A stretch of DNA of 64,000 nucleotides from JAHEJN01 sp963787285 (lineage in GTDB: Bacteria > Actinomycetota > Acidimicrobiia > Acidimicrobiales > JAHEJN01): positions 1-64,000 of the forward strand of contig CAWBCM010000012.1 in NCBI GenBank assembly GCA_963787285.1, written 5' to 3'. The translations under genes were made by a program, and so were the position numbers. Shown one piece after another: positions 32,035 through 42,817 of this stretch (positions are counted from its first letter, which is position 1; each line of letters starts with the position of its first letter). The notes under the pieces were generated by a model that saw only the letters and a list, made by a program, of their open reading frames with translations, was not told the DNA's origin and did not search any database.

Positions 32035-33332
32035 TGCCGGCCAAACCACTGAACACCGACGACTTCGGCGGCGAGATGTACAACCTCGGCATGAGTCCCG
32101 GGGCGCGACCGCTGCTGGACAAGGTGATCGCCTTCATCGCCGACGAGATCGAGCCCGTCACCGACGAGTTCTACCGGCTGGGCGAGGGCCGAGCCGAGCG
32201 CTTCAGCTACGGCGATGGCCAGCTCGAGCTGCTCGACGGGCTGAAGAACAAGGCCAAGGCGAACGGCCTGTGGAACTTCTTCCTTCCCAACGCCGAGACC
32301 GGCCAGGGGCTGAGCAACCTCGACTACGCCTACATCGCCGCTGAGCTCGGTAAGAACCCCATTGCGTCCGAGGTGCTCAACTGCTCGGCCCCCGACACCG
32401 GCAACATGGAGGTACTCGAACGGGTCGGCACTCCCGAGCAGAAGAAGCAGTGGCTCGAACCGCTGCTGGCCGGCGAGATCCGCTCCGCCTTCGCCATGAC
32501 CGAGCCGGGTCTGGCGTCCTCCGATGCCAAGAACATCGCCACCCGGGCCGAGCTCGACGGCGACGAGTGGATCATCAACGGCGAGAAGTTCTACGCGTCC
32601 GGTGCTGGCGACCCGCGGTGCAAGATCATGATCGTGATGGTGCGCACCAACCCCGATGCGGCGGCACACCTCCAGCAGTCACAGATCCTGGTGCCCATCG
32701 ACACGCCCGGCGTCGAGATCGTGGGCCCGATGCACGTCTTCGGCGAAGACGACGCGCCGCACGGTCACATGCACATCCGCTTCGACGACGTGCACGTGCC
32801 GAAGGACAACATCCTCCTCGGCGAGGGTCGAGGCTTCGAGATCTCCCAGCTCCGACTCGGCCCCGGTCGCATCCACCACTGCATGCGGTCGATCGGGTCG
32901 GCCGAGAAGGCCTTGGAACTATTGATCGAGCGGGGCCTGAGCCGCGAAGCGTTCGGCAAGCCCCTGGTGAAGCTGGGCAAGAACATCGAGGTCGTGTCGC
33001 GGGCCCGTATCGACATCGAAGCCATGCGGCTCATGGTGCTGAGGGCCGCCAAGGCCATGGACCTCATGGGCAACGCCGAGGCCCGCGTGTGGGTCAGTGC
33101 GGTGAAGGCCATGGTTCCCGAACGCGTCTGTCAGATCATCGACGAGGCCATCCAGATGCACGGCGCCACCGGCGTGTCGCAATGGACGCCGCTGGCCCGT
33201 ATGTACACGAACACCCGCACCCTGCGGATCGCCGACGGCCCCGACGAGGTGCACCACATGGTGGTCGGCCGGGCCGAGGTCGCCCGCTACACCACCACCG
33301 TCGGCGGCGTCGTCGACGTCGGCCGGAACTGA
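32034..33332 (+). CDS. Acyl-CoA dehydrogenase (ACAD10/11-like FadE)
   Basis: The 432-residue flavoprotein starts at ATG 32034, overlapping the SDR stop. It has NCSAPDTGNMEVLERVGTPE, the FAD-contact motif FAMTEPGLASSDAKNI, GEKFYASGAGDPRCKIMIVM, and C-terminal QMHGATGVSQWTPLARMYTN and RIADGPDEVHH. The FAMTEP.ASSD variant and the length are typical of the ACAD10/11 branch that acts on long or branched and 4-hydroxy acyl-CoAs. It oxidises acyl-CoA to enoyl-CoA, with electrons passed to ETF. Confidence 0.9.
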   Translation: MPAKPLNTDDFGGEMYNLGMSPGARPLLDKVIAFIADEIEPVTDEFYRLGEGRAERFSYGDGQLELLDGLKNKAKANGLWNFFLPNAETGQGLSNLDYAYIAAELGKNPIASEVLNCSAPDTGNMEVLERVGTPEQKKQWLEPLLAGEIRSAFAMTEPGLASSDAKNIATRAELDGDEWIINGEKFYASGAGDPRCKIMIVMVRTNPDAAAHLQQSQILVPIDTPGVEIVGPMHVFGEDDAPHGHMHIRFDDVHVPKDNILLGEGRGFEISQLRLGPGRIHHCMRSIGSAEKALELLIERGLSREAFGKPLVKLGKNIEVVSRARIDIEAMRLMVLRAAKAMDLMGNAEARVWVSAVKAMVPERVCQIIDEAIQMHGATGVSQWTPLARMYTNTRTLRIADGPDEVHHMVVGRAEVARYTTTVGGVVDVGRN

Positions 33333-34091
33333 TCAACCGAGCAGCGGCGCCCCGGCGAGGTTGGCGACGTCGATCTGATCCCGGGTCACGCGTTCGAGCC
33401 AGTTCTGCTGACGCCCATCGAGGACGTCGACGATCTCGCCCCAGTGCACTGCCACAATCGCGCCGGGCGTGACGGTGGCGTCGATGGCCGACAGCCGGCG
33501 GTCGACACGAACGCTGCGGCGCTCGCTCGGCCCCAGTGCCAAGCCCGTTCGGTCCCAGCTCAGCGTGGGTCCCTCGATCACTGCGAGGCCGTCGGACCGG
33601 TCGACGACCGAGCCCCAGCTGATGTGACACTGCTGCACCATGTCGAGGGGCTGGCGGCCGCCCCGGCCTTCCCGTAGCAGTCCGACCCACGGGTAGACGC
33701 AGAACACGTGGAAGGCATGGTGGGGGAGCCCACCGGCCTCGACGCCCGCCGTCACCCGGCGGAGCTCGTTACCCGCTCGGGGACCGAAGCGATCGACGAG
33801 ATGCCAGCCCCAGTCGTTGGTCTCGACTCGGCCACACAGCTCGTTTCCGATCCAGTAGGCCTCGACCACCCGGTCGTCGAGGGGGTCGTCGCTGCGAATA
33901 GCACCGGCCAGCAGCTCGAGATAGGGCCACGCCCCTTCGAAGGCGTGGGCCAGCTCGACCAGCCCCGCATCGTAGGCCAATTCGCCGGACCGGTAGGCGG
34001 CGAGCTCGGTGGTGCCGGCCGGGCCGCAGTAGCCGAGCGCATTCGGCGGTACGGCGAAACGGGCGAACCGGAGCGCTCCCTCGACGGTCAC
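33333..34091 (-). CDS. DUF6390-like protein associated with hydrogenase genes
   Basis: The 252-residue protein starts at GTG 34091, overlapping the EamA stop by 4 bases. It reads ALRFARFAVPPNALGYCGPA, FEGAWPYLELLAGAIRSDDP, VVEAYWIGNELCGRVET, HHAFHVFCVYPWVGLLREGR and CHISWGSV. I recall this family (DUF6390) as a neighbour of actinobacterial [NiFe] hydrogenase operons. It is the last gene of the operon here. The conserved Cys and His (YCGP, HHAFHVFC, CHISWG) could bind metal, but no function is established. Confidence 0.72.
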   Translation of the reverse strand: MTVEGALRFARFAVPPNALGYCGPAGTTELAAYRSGELAYDAGLVELAHAFEGAWPYLELLAGAIRSDDPLDDRVVEAYWIGNELCGRVETNDWGWHLVDRFGPRAGNELRRVTAGVEAGGLPHHAFHVFCVYPWVGLLREGRGGRQPLDMVQQCHISWGSVVDRSDGLAVIEGPTLSWDRTGLALGPSERRSVRVDRRLSAIDATVTPGAIVAVHWGEIVDVLDGRQQNWLERVTRDQIDVANLAGAPLLG

Positions 34092-35053
34092 GGCGAGGCA
34101 AGGGGCTCGGGCTGGTTTCGGCTGAGGGCACCGAGCACGGCGAAGGCGGCGCCGCATGCCAGGAGTGCGACTCCGGCCGGACGCAGATCGATACTGCGGA
34201 TGCCGGCGTTCAACAACGCGGTGATGACGGCGCCGAGCACGAGCACAGCGGTGACGTCGACGGCTTGGGCGCGTGCCAGGGCGAAGTGCCAGCTCATCAC
34301 GAACGCCGACAGGAAGGCTCCGGTGAGAAGGGCCCAGCCCCATTGCGTCGCGGTCAGGCCGGTGAGATCCGAGACCGCGCCCCGCAGTACCGCCCAGACG
34401 AGCAGTACCAGGGCGCCCCCTGCCATGCGCGAAGTGCCCACGATGAGCTCGCCTACTCCCCGTATGAGGAGCGATCGAACGAGGATCACCTCCGCGGCCC
34501 AGCACAGCGTGGCCATCCCGATCAACACCTCGCCGGTGTGGAGGCCCATCAGGTCGACCCCGCCCATCGTGGCCGCGTAGCCGGCAATGATGAACGCGAT
34601 GGCCAACACATGCGGCCACCGCAGCTGTTCACGCAGCACGAGCGCGGCACCGATGGCCACCCAGATCACGAGCGTCTTGTGGATGAAGGCGGCGTCGGTC
34701 GAGGTCGCACGCTGGAGGCCCTCGAAGAACAGCACGAACGGCACGCTGCCGCCGATGACGGCCACCAGGCCGAGGCCGATGCGTTGACGTCGGGTGGTGG
34801 TCCGGCGGACCGCCTCGGCCCGTGGGCGGACCCGGGAGGCAGCGATCAGGACGGTCGCGATGATCGCCGCGGCAACGAGGTTCTTGGCTGTGGTGTAGGT
34901 GGTGGCGTCGTCGAATTCGCGCACGCCGTACCCGTTGACGAACACCGAGAATCCGGAGACGACTGCCGTGACGGCGGCAAAGCCCAGGCCGACCGATCGT
35001 CGTGACGAGTAGAATCGTGGTGCTACCTGGGAGCGACTGGTTCGCGTTGTCAT
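34088..35053 (-). CDS. EamA/DMT-family transporter
   Basis: The 321-residue membrane protein has ten predicted helices in two EamA-type halves (VGLGFAAVTAVVSGFSVFVN; LVAVIGGSVPFVLFFEGLQR; VLAIAFIIAGYAATMGGVDL; LVLGAVITALLNAGIRSIDL). Its ATG overlaps the hypC stop (ATGA) and its stop overlaps the DUF6390-like start, so it is part of the hydrogenase operon. A DMT exporter is not a standard hydrogenase gene. Metal, nucleotide or metabolite export is possible. The substrate is unknown. Confidence 0.85.
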   Translation of the reverse strand: MTTRTSRSQVAPRFYSSRRSVGLGFAAVTAVVSGFSVFVNGYGVREFDDATTYTTAKNLVAAAIIATVLIAASRVRPRAEAVRRTTTRRQRIGLGLVAVIGGSVPFVLFFEGLQRATSTDAAFIHKTLVIWVAIGAALVLREQLRWPHVLAIAFIIAGYAATMGGVDLMGLHTGEVLIGMATLCWAAEVILVRSLLIRGVGELIVGTSRMAGGALVLLVWAVLRGAVSDLTGLTATQWGWALLTGAFLSAFVMSWHFALARAQAVDVTAVLVLGAVITALLNAGIRSIDLRPAGVALLACGAAFAVLGALSRNQPEPLASP

Positions 35054-35304
35054 GACATGTCTCCGCTGGAGGTGGAAGGCGCGAGGTCGGCTCGCGCGGT
35101 GAGAATCGCATGGGCTTCGGCGTCGGCGAGTGTGGAAACGGCGAAGCCCGTGTGGATGACGAGCCAGGTGTCGGGCGCGATCTCGGGTGCGTCGAGCCCG
35201 AGGGTGATGGTGGAGACGCGGGTGGGCCGCCCGTCGACGTCGACCAGCGCCGACGAGGTGGCCGCGTCGTGCTCGATCACCCGGCCGAGGTCACTGAGGC
35301 ACAT
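35050..35304 (-). CDS. hypC: Hydrogenase maturation chaperone HypC
   Basis: The 84-residue protein starts MCLSDLGRVI, with the essential Cys2 of the HypC/HybG/HupF family that carries the Fe(CN)2CO precursor. The OB-like strands VDVDGRPTRVSTITLGLD and PDTWLVIHTGFAVSTLADAE complete the family pattern. It overlaps the protease gene by 14 bp. HypA, B, D, E and F are not in the window and must be elsewhere. Confidence 0.88.
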   Translation of the reverse strand: MCLSDLGRVIEHDAATSSALVDVDGRPTRVSTITLGLDAPEIAPDTWLVIHTGFAVSTLADAEAHAILTARADLAPSTSSGDMS

Positions 35305-35745
35305 GAGCCAGCACCTCCTCGGCGGCCCGCCACACCAGGTCGTCGAACGCCGCCACGACCGCGTCGGAGAAGCCGTCGCCGTCGCTCGTGTCGTCGGGCT
35401 CGAGACCCAGTACGACGAGCCGGTCGGGGAGTCGGTCGAGCGCACGCCCGAGGGCCACGGCTGCGGCGATCCCCGGGCCATGGCTGCTGGCCGAGGGAGC
35501 CGGACGGAGGTCCTCGGCCAGACCATCGAGACGGTGCAGGGTGCCGGCCGGCGAGCCGGTGCGAATCGCGTCGAGCACCAGTACGAAGGACCGGCCACTC
35601 CAGGCGTCGAGGAGTCGGGAGGGTTCGCCGTCGAGGGTCGCCGTATCGACGTCGTCGGGTAGTTGCGTGGACAGCACCGCAACCGCACAGGGCCCGATGC
35701 CGTCGTCGCGCCGCCACCGGTTGCCCACCCCGATCACCAGCGGGT

Positions 35746-35749
<4 letters not shown>
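35291..35749 (-). CDS. [NiFe]-hydrogenase maturation endopeptidase
   Basis: The 152-residue protein starts at GTG 35749, overlapping the large-subunit stop (GTGA). It has the HycI/HybD signature IGVGNRWRRDDGIGPCAVAV with the nickel-sensing Asp, and a second acidic site VLVLDAIRTGSPAGTLHRLD. It removes the C-terminal peptide of the large subunit after nickel insertion. Confidence 0.88.
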
Positions 35750-37059
<1,310 letters not shown>

Positions 37060-37063
<4 letters not shown>

Positions 37064-37866
37064 GACGTACTCCTCTCACTCAGCGTCACCGGCACGGGCC
37101 GGGGCTGGTCGCGGAACGGTTCCGACCACGCGTTGAATGTGTGGAAGACCCGGTACTGCTCGTCTTCGGGCATACCCATCGAGGTGAGCAGCGGCGCCAG
37201 CACCTCGGGTCGGGCGCTGTCCATCGGGCCGAAACAGCCGTAGCACCCGCGTCCGAAGCGAGGACACAGCGCGCCGCAGCCCCCATGGGTGACCGGCCCG
37301 AGGCACGGGGTCCCCTCGGCAACCAACACGCAGGGCTGTCCGGCCATCTTGCATTCGATGCACACGCTGTCGGTGGCGATCTGCGGTCGGCGGCCGGCGA
37401 GGAACGAGCCGATCACCTCCAGGAGCTGGCGCTTGTCGATGGGACAGCCGCGCAGCTCGAAGTCGACGTTGATGTGGTCGGAGATCGGTGTCACCGTGTC
37501 GAGGACCGACAAGAAGTCGGGGGTGGCGTAGACGATGCGCATCAGTTCCTCGACGTCGCCGAAGTTCCGGAGCGCCTGGATCCCGCCGGCGGTCGCACAG
37601 GCGCCGATCGTGACCACGGCGGCCGACTTCTCGCGGACGGTGTGGATCCGCTCGACGTCTTCGGCCGTGGAGATGCTGCCTTCGACGATCGAGAGGTCGA
37701 AGGGGCCGTCGGTGGTCGCCGACGATCCTTCGAGGAAGTAGGCAATGTCGATCAGCTCGGCCACACGGAGCAGCTCGTCCTCGCAGTCGAGCAGCGTGAG
37801 CTGGCAGCCGTCGCAGCTCGCGAACTTCCAGATCGCCACCGACGGACGTTTCGATTCGGCGGTCAT
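37060..37866 (-). CDS. [NiFe]-hydrogenase small subunit (group 3b type)
   Basis: The 268-residue protein starts at ATG 37866 without any Tat signal, so the enzyme is cytosolic. Cluster ligands are visible: KFASCDGCQLTLLDCEDELL for the proximal site, GACATAGGIQAL, RGCPIDKRQL, CIECKMAGQPC and CLGPVTHGGCGALCPRFGRG followed by CYGCFG. This matches the delta subunit of sulfhydrogenase-type (group 3b) enzymes. Its stop overlaps the large-subunit start by 4 bases. Confidence 0.92.
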
Positions 37867-38690
37867 CGTTCCCTCACCGCCAACAGGGGCTCGGCTTCGT
37901 CCCATCGCAGGACCGGTCCGTCGACGCAGGTGAACAGCGGGCCGAGCTGGCAGTGGCCGCACCGCCCCACGCCGCACTGCATGTTGCGTTCGAGCGACAC
38001 CTGGATCGCGTCGGGCGCGACGCCGCGATCCATCAGCTCGCGTGCGACGACGCGCATCATGATCTCGGGACCGCACACGATCGCTTCCACGGTGGCGGGG
38101 TCGCCGATCGCCGACCCGAGGGCGACGGTGACAGGGCCGACTCGTCCGTTCCAGATGTCGGTGGCGTGGTCGACGGTGAGCAGTGGCCGCAATGTCGCCC
38201 AGTGCGTGGCGATCTCGTTTCGGTACAGCATCGCGTCGGGGCTGCGAGCGCCGACCAGCAGCTGAGCCGACGAGGTGCCCAGGGTTCCTGCCGCAGCCGC
38301 TTCGACCACCGGTCGCAGCGGTGCCAGACCGAGGCCACCGGCGATGATCAAGAGGCGGCGCCCGCGAAGACGACTCAGATCCCAGCCGCGTCCGAAGGGG
38401 CCACGGCTGCCGAGCTCGGCGCCGGGCTCGCAACTCGTCAGCGCTCGGGTGGTGGCGCCGACGTCTCGGATCGTGTGGTCGACACGGCTGCCGTCACCGA
38501 CCCCCGAGTACGAGATGGCCACCTCGCCGACCCCCGGTGCCCACAGCATGGCGAACTGACCGGGTGTCGGGGTGAGCGACGGCTCGGCGAGTGCCAGCGA
38601 CAGGGTGACGGTGTCGTCGAGCTCACGGCGCACCGCCTCGACGGTCGCCATGGTCGGGACGAGGGTGGTCACGGCTGGTTCAGAGCGCAC
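37863..38690 (-). CDS. Hydrogenase FAD/NAD(P)-binding subunit (HydG/gamma type)
   Basis: The 275-residue protein starts at GTG 38690; GTG 38672 is an alternative. It has a ferredoxin-reductase-like FAD domain (PGQFAMLWAPGVGEVAISYS), an NAD(P) domain (LLIIAGGLGLAPLRPVVEAA, VCGPEIMMR) and a C-terminal [2Fe-2S] site (MQCGVGRCGHCQLGPLFTCV). This is the gamma subunit that links H2 oxidation to NAD(P)+ reduction in group 3b hydrogenases and relatives of dihydroorotate dehydrogenase PyrK. It overlaps its neighbours on both sides. Confidence 0.9.
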   Translation of the reverse strand: MRSEPAVTTLVPTMATVEAVRRELDDTVTLSLALAEPSLTPTPGQFAMLWAPGVGEVAISYSGVGDGSRVDHTIRDVGATTRALTSCEPGAELGSRGPFGRGWDLSRLRGRRLLIIAGGLGLAPLRPVVEAAAAGTLGTSSAQLLVGARSPDAMLYRNEIATHWATLRPLLTVDHATDIWNGRVGPVTVALGSAIGDPATVEAIVCGPEIMMRVVARELMDRGVAPDAIQVSLERNMQCGVGRCGHCQLGPLFTCVDGPVLRWDEAEPLLAVRER

Positions 38691-39159
38691 GCGAACCCCC
38701 GTAGAGATCCATCAACTGGAGACGGGTGGCGTGCAACCGGTCGCGAAGCAGCGTGGCCATCCGTTGGTAGATCTTGTTCCCCAGCGCCGGGTCGGCGGCA
38801 CAGGCGCGACGTACCGCCCCGGCGTCGAAGCGCACGGCATGACCGGGACCGACCGCGGTGAGGTCGAACTCCGATCGGAACGGCTCGGCCACCCACGACA
38901 CCCCCGCGACGTCGCCGGTGTTCAGCCGGCCGATGATGGTGGTGCCGAGGGGCGCACCGTGCATCGACACGTCGAGCTCGCCGTCGATGACGATCCAGAA
39001 CCACTCGCAGGGCCCACCCAGGGTGAGGAGACGGTCGCCCTCGGCCACGTCGACCATCGCGCCGCACGCGGCGAGCTCGGCGAGCTCGGTGTCGGAGAGG
39101 TCGCGGCAGAAGGGCTGGCTGCTCAGCTCGGTGATCAGATCGGTGGGGGTGGAAGTCAT
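38680..39159 (-). CDS. Cyclic-nucleotide-binding-domain protein inside the hydrogenase operon
   Basis: The 159-residue protein is one CNB domain: FCRDLSDTELAELAACGAMV, a beta-roll with EGDRLLTLGGPCEWFWIVID, GELDVSMHGAPLGTTIIGRL and NTGDVAGVSWVAEPFRSEFD, then a C-terminal helix (NKIYQRMATLLRDRLHATRL). There is no DNA-binding domain. It overlaps the genes for the Fe-S subunit and the FAD subunit. It may be a regulatory subunit that senses a nucleotide or redox ligand. Confidence 0.88.
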   Translation of the reverse strand: MTSTPTDLITELSSQPFCRDLSDTELAELAACGAMVDVAEGDRLLTLGGPCEWFWIVIDGELDVSMHGAPLGTTIIGRLNTGDVAGVSWVAEPFRSEFDLTAVGPGHAVRFDAGAVRRACAADPALGNKIYQRMATLLRDRLHATRLQLMDLYGGSRAL

Positions 39160-40262
39160 GACGTGATCGCCTCCGTGATGTCGATGCCGGTGGGGCACCA
39201 CGTGATGCAGCGTCCGCACCCGACACACCCCGAGCTGTCGAATTGGTCGTGCCAGGTCACGAGCTTGTGCAGGTACCACTGCCGGTAGCGCGAGGTGGGG
39301 CTCGTTCGAACCGAGCCGCCGTGGATGTACGCGAAGTCGAGCGAGAAGCAGCTGGCCCATGTCTGCCAGCGCTCGGCGCCACCGTCGTCGAGTCGGGTCT
39401 GGTCGCTGATGCTCGTGCAGAAGCAGGTGGGACAAACCATCGTGCAGTTGCCGCACGTGAGGCACCGCTCGGCGACGGCGTCCCAGCCGACGTCATCGGG
39501 TGCCGCGGCCGCCGTTGCGATGGCCTCGGAATCGAGGTGCCGGGTCTGTCGAGCGCCGGCGGCATCGACGAGGTCGTCAGCGCTCCGGCAGTCGGCCTCG
39601 GTGGCTGCCGAGTCGAGCCCGGCCCGGGTGAGGACCGCGGCGCCACTGTCGGTCTGGGGCTCGGCGACGAGGGACCCGTCGGAGAGCTCGGTGAGCACGA
39701 TGTCGGCCAATGGGCCCGGTCGGGGTCCGGTTCCGGCCGACACGCAGAAGCACGTTGCGACCGAATCGGTACAGGCGGCGGCCACCACCAACAGGTCGTC
39801 GCGGCGCCGGCGGTAGGCCGCGTCATCGGCCAGAACCGTGTCGAGCACACCGATGGCGGCGAGGTCACACGCCTGGATGCCAAAGAACGCGAGCGGCTTG
39901 TCGGGCGCAGCCGGTGCGGGGTCGATCACCATGGCGCCGTCGGTGCGACGGGTCGAGATCACCAGGGTGCGTTCCTCGTGCAGGAAGCGCTTCCACGACA
40001 TCGACGGCGGCCCGTGGGCGAAGGCAGTGTCGGCCTCGGACGGAACAGCCCGATACTTGCCGGGCGATTGGTCGTCGAGCCAGCCTCGGGGCAGCTGATC
40101 GGCGTGGGTGATCTCGTCGAGGGTCACAACGCTGTCGCGGGCGGTCGGGCCGATGACCACGTGGCCGTCGCGTAGCGTCGAGATCAGCGAGTCGAGGTCG
40201 GCGATGGTTAGCGAGAAGGCTGCCCGGCGAGGAGGGGCAGCCGTCGCTCCGCTGTCGCTCAT
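39156..40262 (-). CDS. Hydrogenase 4Fe-4S subunit (HydB/beta type)
   Basis: The first gene of the operon encodes 368 residues from ATG 40262 behind GGAGG. The C-terminal part has two ferredoxin-like clusters: CLTCGNCTMVCPTCFC and CVGCGRCITWCPTGID. The N-terminal part (KPLAFFGIQACDLAAIGVLD, CFCVSAGTGP) is the usual anaerobic sulfite reductase A/HydB domain. It shuttles electrons between the FAD subunit and the small subunit. Confidence 0.92.
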   Translation of the reverse strand: MSDSGATAAPPRRAAFSLTIADLDSLISTLRDGHVVIGPTARDSVVTLDEITHADQLPRGWLDDQSPGKYRAVPSEADTAFAHGPPSMSWKRFLHEERTLVISTRRTDGAMVIDPAPAAPDKPLAFFGIQACDLAAIGVLDTVLADDAAYRRRRDDLLVVAAACTDSVATCFCVSAGTGPRPGPLADIVLTELSDGSLVAEPQTDSGAAVLTRAGLDSAATEADCRSADDLVDAAGARQTRHLDSEAIATAAAAPDDVGWDAVAERCLTCGNCTMVCPTCFCTSISDQTRLDDGGAERWQTWASCFSLDFAYIHGGSVRTSPTSRYRQWYLHKLVTWHDQFDSSGCVGCGRCITWCPTGIDITEAITS

Positions 40263-40418
40263 CGACCGGTCCTCCTGGGTGAATCGTCATCACGATTGCA
40301 CGTCAGAAACCCGCCGAACGAAAGGGTCAAAGGTCCCGAGGGCGCCCACCCACCTCGTTCTCGAGGTCGTTCTGGTGGAGCAGCGGCGGCGTCAGCCGCC
40401 TGCTTGCCCCACCAGAAC
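40263..40418. promoter_or_regulatory. Leader of the hydrogenase operon
   Basis: 156 bp separate hydB from the CoxL-like gene. It must contain the operon promoter on the minus strand. No convincing FNR/CRP palindrome or -35 element could be picked out. Confidence 0.3.
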
Positions 40419-42719
40419 TCAGTCCTTGGCGGCCTCGATCGCGTTCCAGACCGTCATGGCCGTGAGGGGCATGTCGATGTGCTTCACGCCGAGGTACGAC
40501 ACGGCGTCGATCACGGCGTTGTGGATCGCCGGCGTCGAGCCGATGGTGCCCGACTCGCCGATGCCCTTGGCCCCGAGCGGGTTGCGGGGGCTGTCGGTCT
40601 GGGTGTTGCTGGTCTCGAACGAGGGCAGCTCGGCCGCCGACGGGATGGCGTAGTCGGCCAGGTTGGCGGTGATGGGGTTGCCTGCGTCGTCGAACTTCAC
40701 CACCTCGAACAGGGCCTGCGCCGCACCCTGGGCGATGCCACCGTGCTGTTGGCCGGTGACGATCAGCGGATTCAGGATGCGTCCGCAGTCGTCGACGGCG
40801 ATGTGGCGCAACATCTGCACCGCACCGGTTTCGATGTCGACCTCGACCAACGACACGTGCGCACCGAACGGGAACGTCGAATCGGTGCCGTCGAAGTCGA
40901 GCTCGTGGGCCAGACCGGCCTCCATGCCTTCGGGAAGCCTGGAGGCATCGTTGGCCGCGGTGGCCAGCTCGCTCCAGCTGAGCGCGTTGGCGGGCACGCC
41001 CGCAACCTGGAGGCCGTCGTCACCCTTGACGATGTCGTCGACGTTGGCCTCGAGCAGGTGGGCGGCCAGCTCCTTCGCCTTGTTCAGGACGTTCTCGCTC
41101 GCCACGTGTACGGCCGACCCGGCAGTCTGCAGCGAACGCGACCCGAGCGTGCCGGTGCCTCGCGGAATGTCGTCGGTGTCGGATTGGATGAGGGTGATCT
41201 TGTCCATCGGGATGCCGAGCATGTCCGACACCAGCATGGAGAACGAGGTGAGGTGACCCTGACCGTGCGCCGAAGTGCCGACGTAGGCGTTGGCGGTTCC
41301 GTCGGGGTTCACCTCGACCTTGCCGTACTCGACGTGGAGCCCGGCCGGAGCGGTGACCTCGACGTAGGTCGATACGCCGATGCCGAGCTGCTTGGCCGAT
41401 CCCGACTCCCGGCGTGCGGCCTGTTCGGCGCGCATCTCCGCGTAGCCCGCAGCCTCGAGCGCGGCGTCGAGGGCCTTCTCGTACTCGCCCGAGTCGTAGT
41501 TCGCCCCGCCCGCCGTGGTGAGCGGGAAGCTCCCGGGCTGGAGGAAGTTGCGTCGCCGGATCTCGGCCGGGTCGATGCCCAGTTCCTTGGCCGCGACGTC
41601 GAGCACGCGTTCCATCACCTGCGTGGCCTCGGGGCGACCGGCGCCGCGATACGCCCCGATCGGGGTGGTGTTGGTGACCGCACAGACGGTGTTGAACTTC
41701 ACGACGGGGATGTCGTACACCGCCTGGATCATGGTTTGGGTGAACAACGACAGGATGCCGCCGATGACGGGGTAGGCGCCGGCGTCGGCCACGACGTCGA
41801 CATCGATGCCGGTGATCTTCCCGTCGTTCTTCAGGCCCATCTTGGCGGTGAGGGTCATGGCCCGACCCTGCACCATCGAGCTCATGTTCTCGCTGCGTTC
41901 CTCGATCCACTTCACCGGACGACCCGTGTTGCGGGCCGCCTGCGCGGTGAGGAGGTGCTCGGCGTACAGCCCGGCCTTGGGGCCGAAGCCGCCACCGACG
42001 GCCGGTGCGACGATGCGGACGTTGTCCTGGTCCATGCCCAGCAGCCCGGCGACGGGTTCCCGGAGCGAGATGGGTGTCTGGCTGGAGAAGTAGCAGGTGA
42101 TCTTGTCGCCTTCGGGCACCACGACGGCGCCGTTGGGCTCGATGGGCACGCCGGCCAGGCGCTGGCTCTCCATGGTGAGCTCGACCACGTGGTCGGCACC
42201 CTCCATGGGATCGGGCGCGCCCTCGTCGTGGCCGATGGAGGAGGCGAAGCACACGTTCGACCCGTTCTCGGGGAACAGCAGGGTGGCGCCGTCGGCGAGC
42301 GCGGCCGCGGGCGTGACGATCGCAGGGAGGGGGTCGATGTCGGCGAAGACCATCTCGGCGGCATCGACGGCCTGGTCGCGCGATTCGGCCACCACCGCGG
42401 CGACGATGTCACCGACGAAACGCACGTGGCCGGTGGCCAGTGGGGGACGCCCGAGTGCCTCGGCGATGAGCGGGAAGCCCACGAACGACGGCAGGCTCAT
42501 GGTGTCGGCGGTGTAGACGGCGATCACACCCGGCATGGTCTCGGCCTGCGAGACGTCGATGGAGTTGATGGTGCCGTAGGCCACGGTGGAGCGAACGAAG
42601 TAGATGTAGCCCACGCCGGTGATGTCGAGATCGTCGACGTACTTGTCGACGCCTTGCAGGAGAGAGCTGTCCTCGCGTCGGAGAACGGCGTTGCCGAGAA
42701 TCGAACCCTGTACTGCCAT
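40419..42719 (-). CDS. Molybdenum hydroxylase large subunit, form-II CoxL-like
   Basis: The 766-residue protein starts at ATG 42719 (GGGGACC upstream). It has GNAVLRREDSSLLQGVDKYV, the Moco contacts VGGGFGPKAG, the active-site loop AYRGAGRPEATQ and a terminal GESGTIGSTPAIHNA with the catalytic Glu. Form-I CO dehydrogenases have AYxCSFR in the loop, and AYRGAGR marks form II, for which CO oxidation is not established. No medium (FAD) or small (2Fe-2S) subunit gene is adjacent, so the partners must be encoded elsewhere. The substrate is unknown. Confidence 0.88.
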   Translation of the reverse strand: MAVQGSILGNAVLRREDSSLLQGVDKYVDDLDITGVGYIYFVRSTVAYGTINSIDVSQAETMPGVIAVYTADTMSLPSFVGFPLIAEALGRPPLATGHVRFVGDIVAAVVAESRDQAVDAAEMVFADIDPLPAIVTPAAALADGATLLFPENGSNVCFASSIGHDEGAPDPMEGADHVVELTMESQRLAGVPIEPNGAVVVPEGDKITCYFSSQTPISLREPVAGLLGMDQDNVRIVAPAVGGGFGPKAGLYAEHLLTAQAARNTGRPVKWIEERSENMSSMVQGRAMTLTAKMGLKNDGKITGIDVDVVADAGAYPVIGGILSLFTQTMIQAVYDIPVVKFNTVCAVTNTTPIGAYRGAGRPEATQVMERVLDVAAKELGIDPAEIRRRNFLQPGSFPLTTAGGANYDSGEYEKALDAALEAAGYAEMRAEQAARRESGSAKQLGIGVSTYVEVTAPAGLHVEYGKVEVNPDGTANAYVGTSAHGQGHLTSFSMLVSDMLGIPMDKITLIQSDTDDIPRGTGTLGSRSLQTAGSAVHVASENVLNKAKELAAHLLEANVDDIVKGDDGLQVAGVPANALSWSELATAANDASRLPEGMEAGLAHELDFDGTDSTFPFGAHVSLVEVDIETGAVQMLRHIAVDDCGRILNPLIVTGQQHGGIAQGAAQALFEVVKFDDAGNPITANLADYAIPSAAELPSFETSNTQTDSPRNPLGAKGIGESGTIGSTPAIHNAVIDAVSYLGVKHIDMPLTAMTVWNAIEAAKD

Positions 42720-42817
42720 CGATGGTCCCCTTTTGGGTCTGGTCGGTGTTCGACCGAAGAGCGTGCGGCTTCGGAGTGGATTCTTGCACTTCTGCGGCGT
42801 TACGTCAGAATCGGCCC

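Noticed and set aside
40419..42719. Aerobic CO dehydrogenase (form I) able to oxidise CO
   Set aside because: The active-site loop is AYRGAGR rather than AYxCSFR, and the medium and small subunits are missing.
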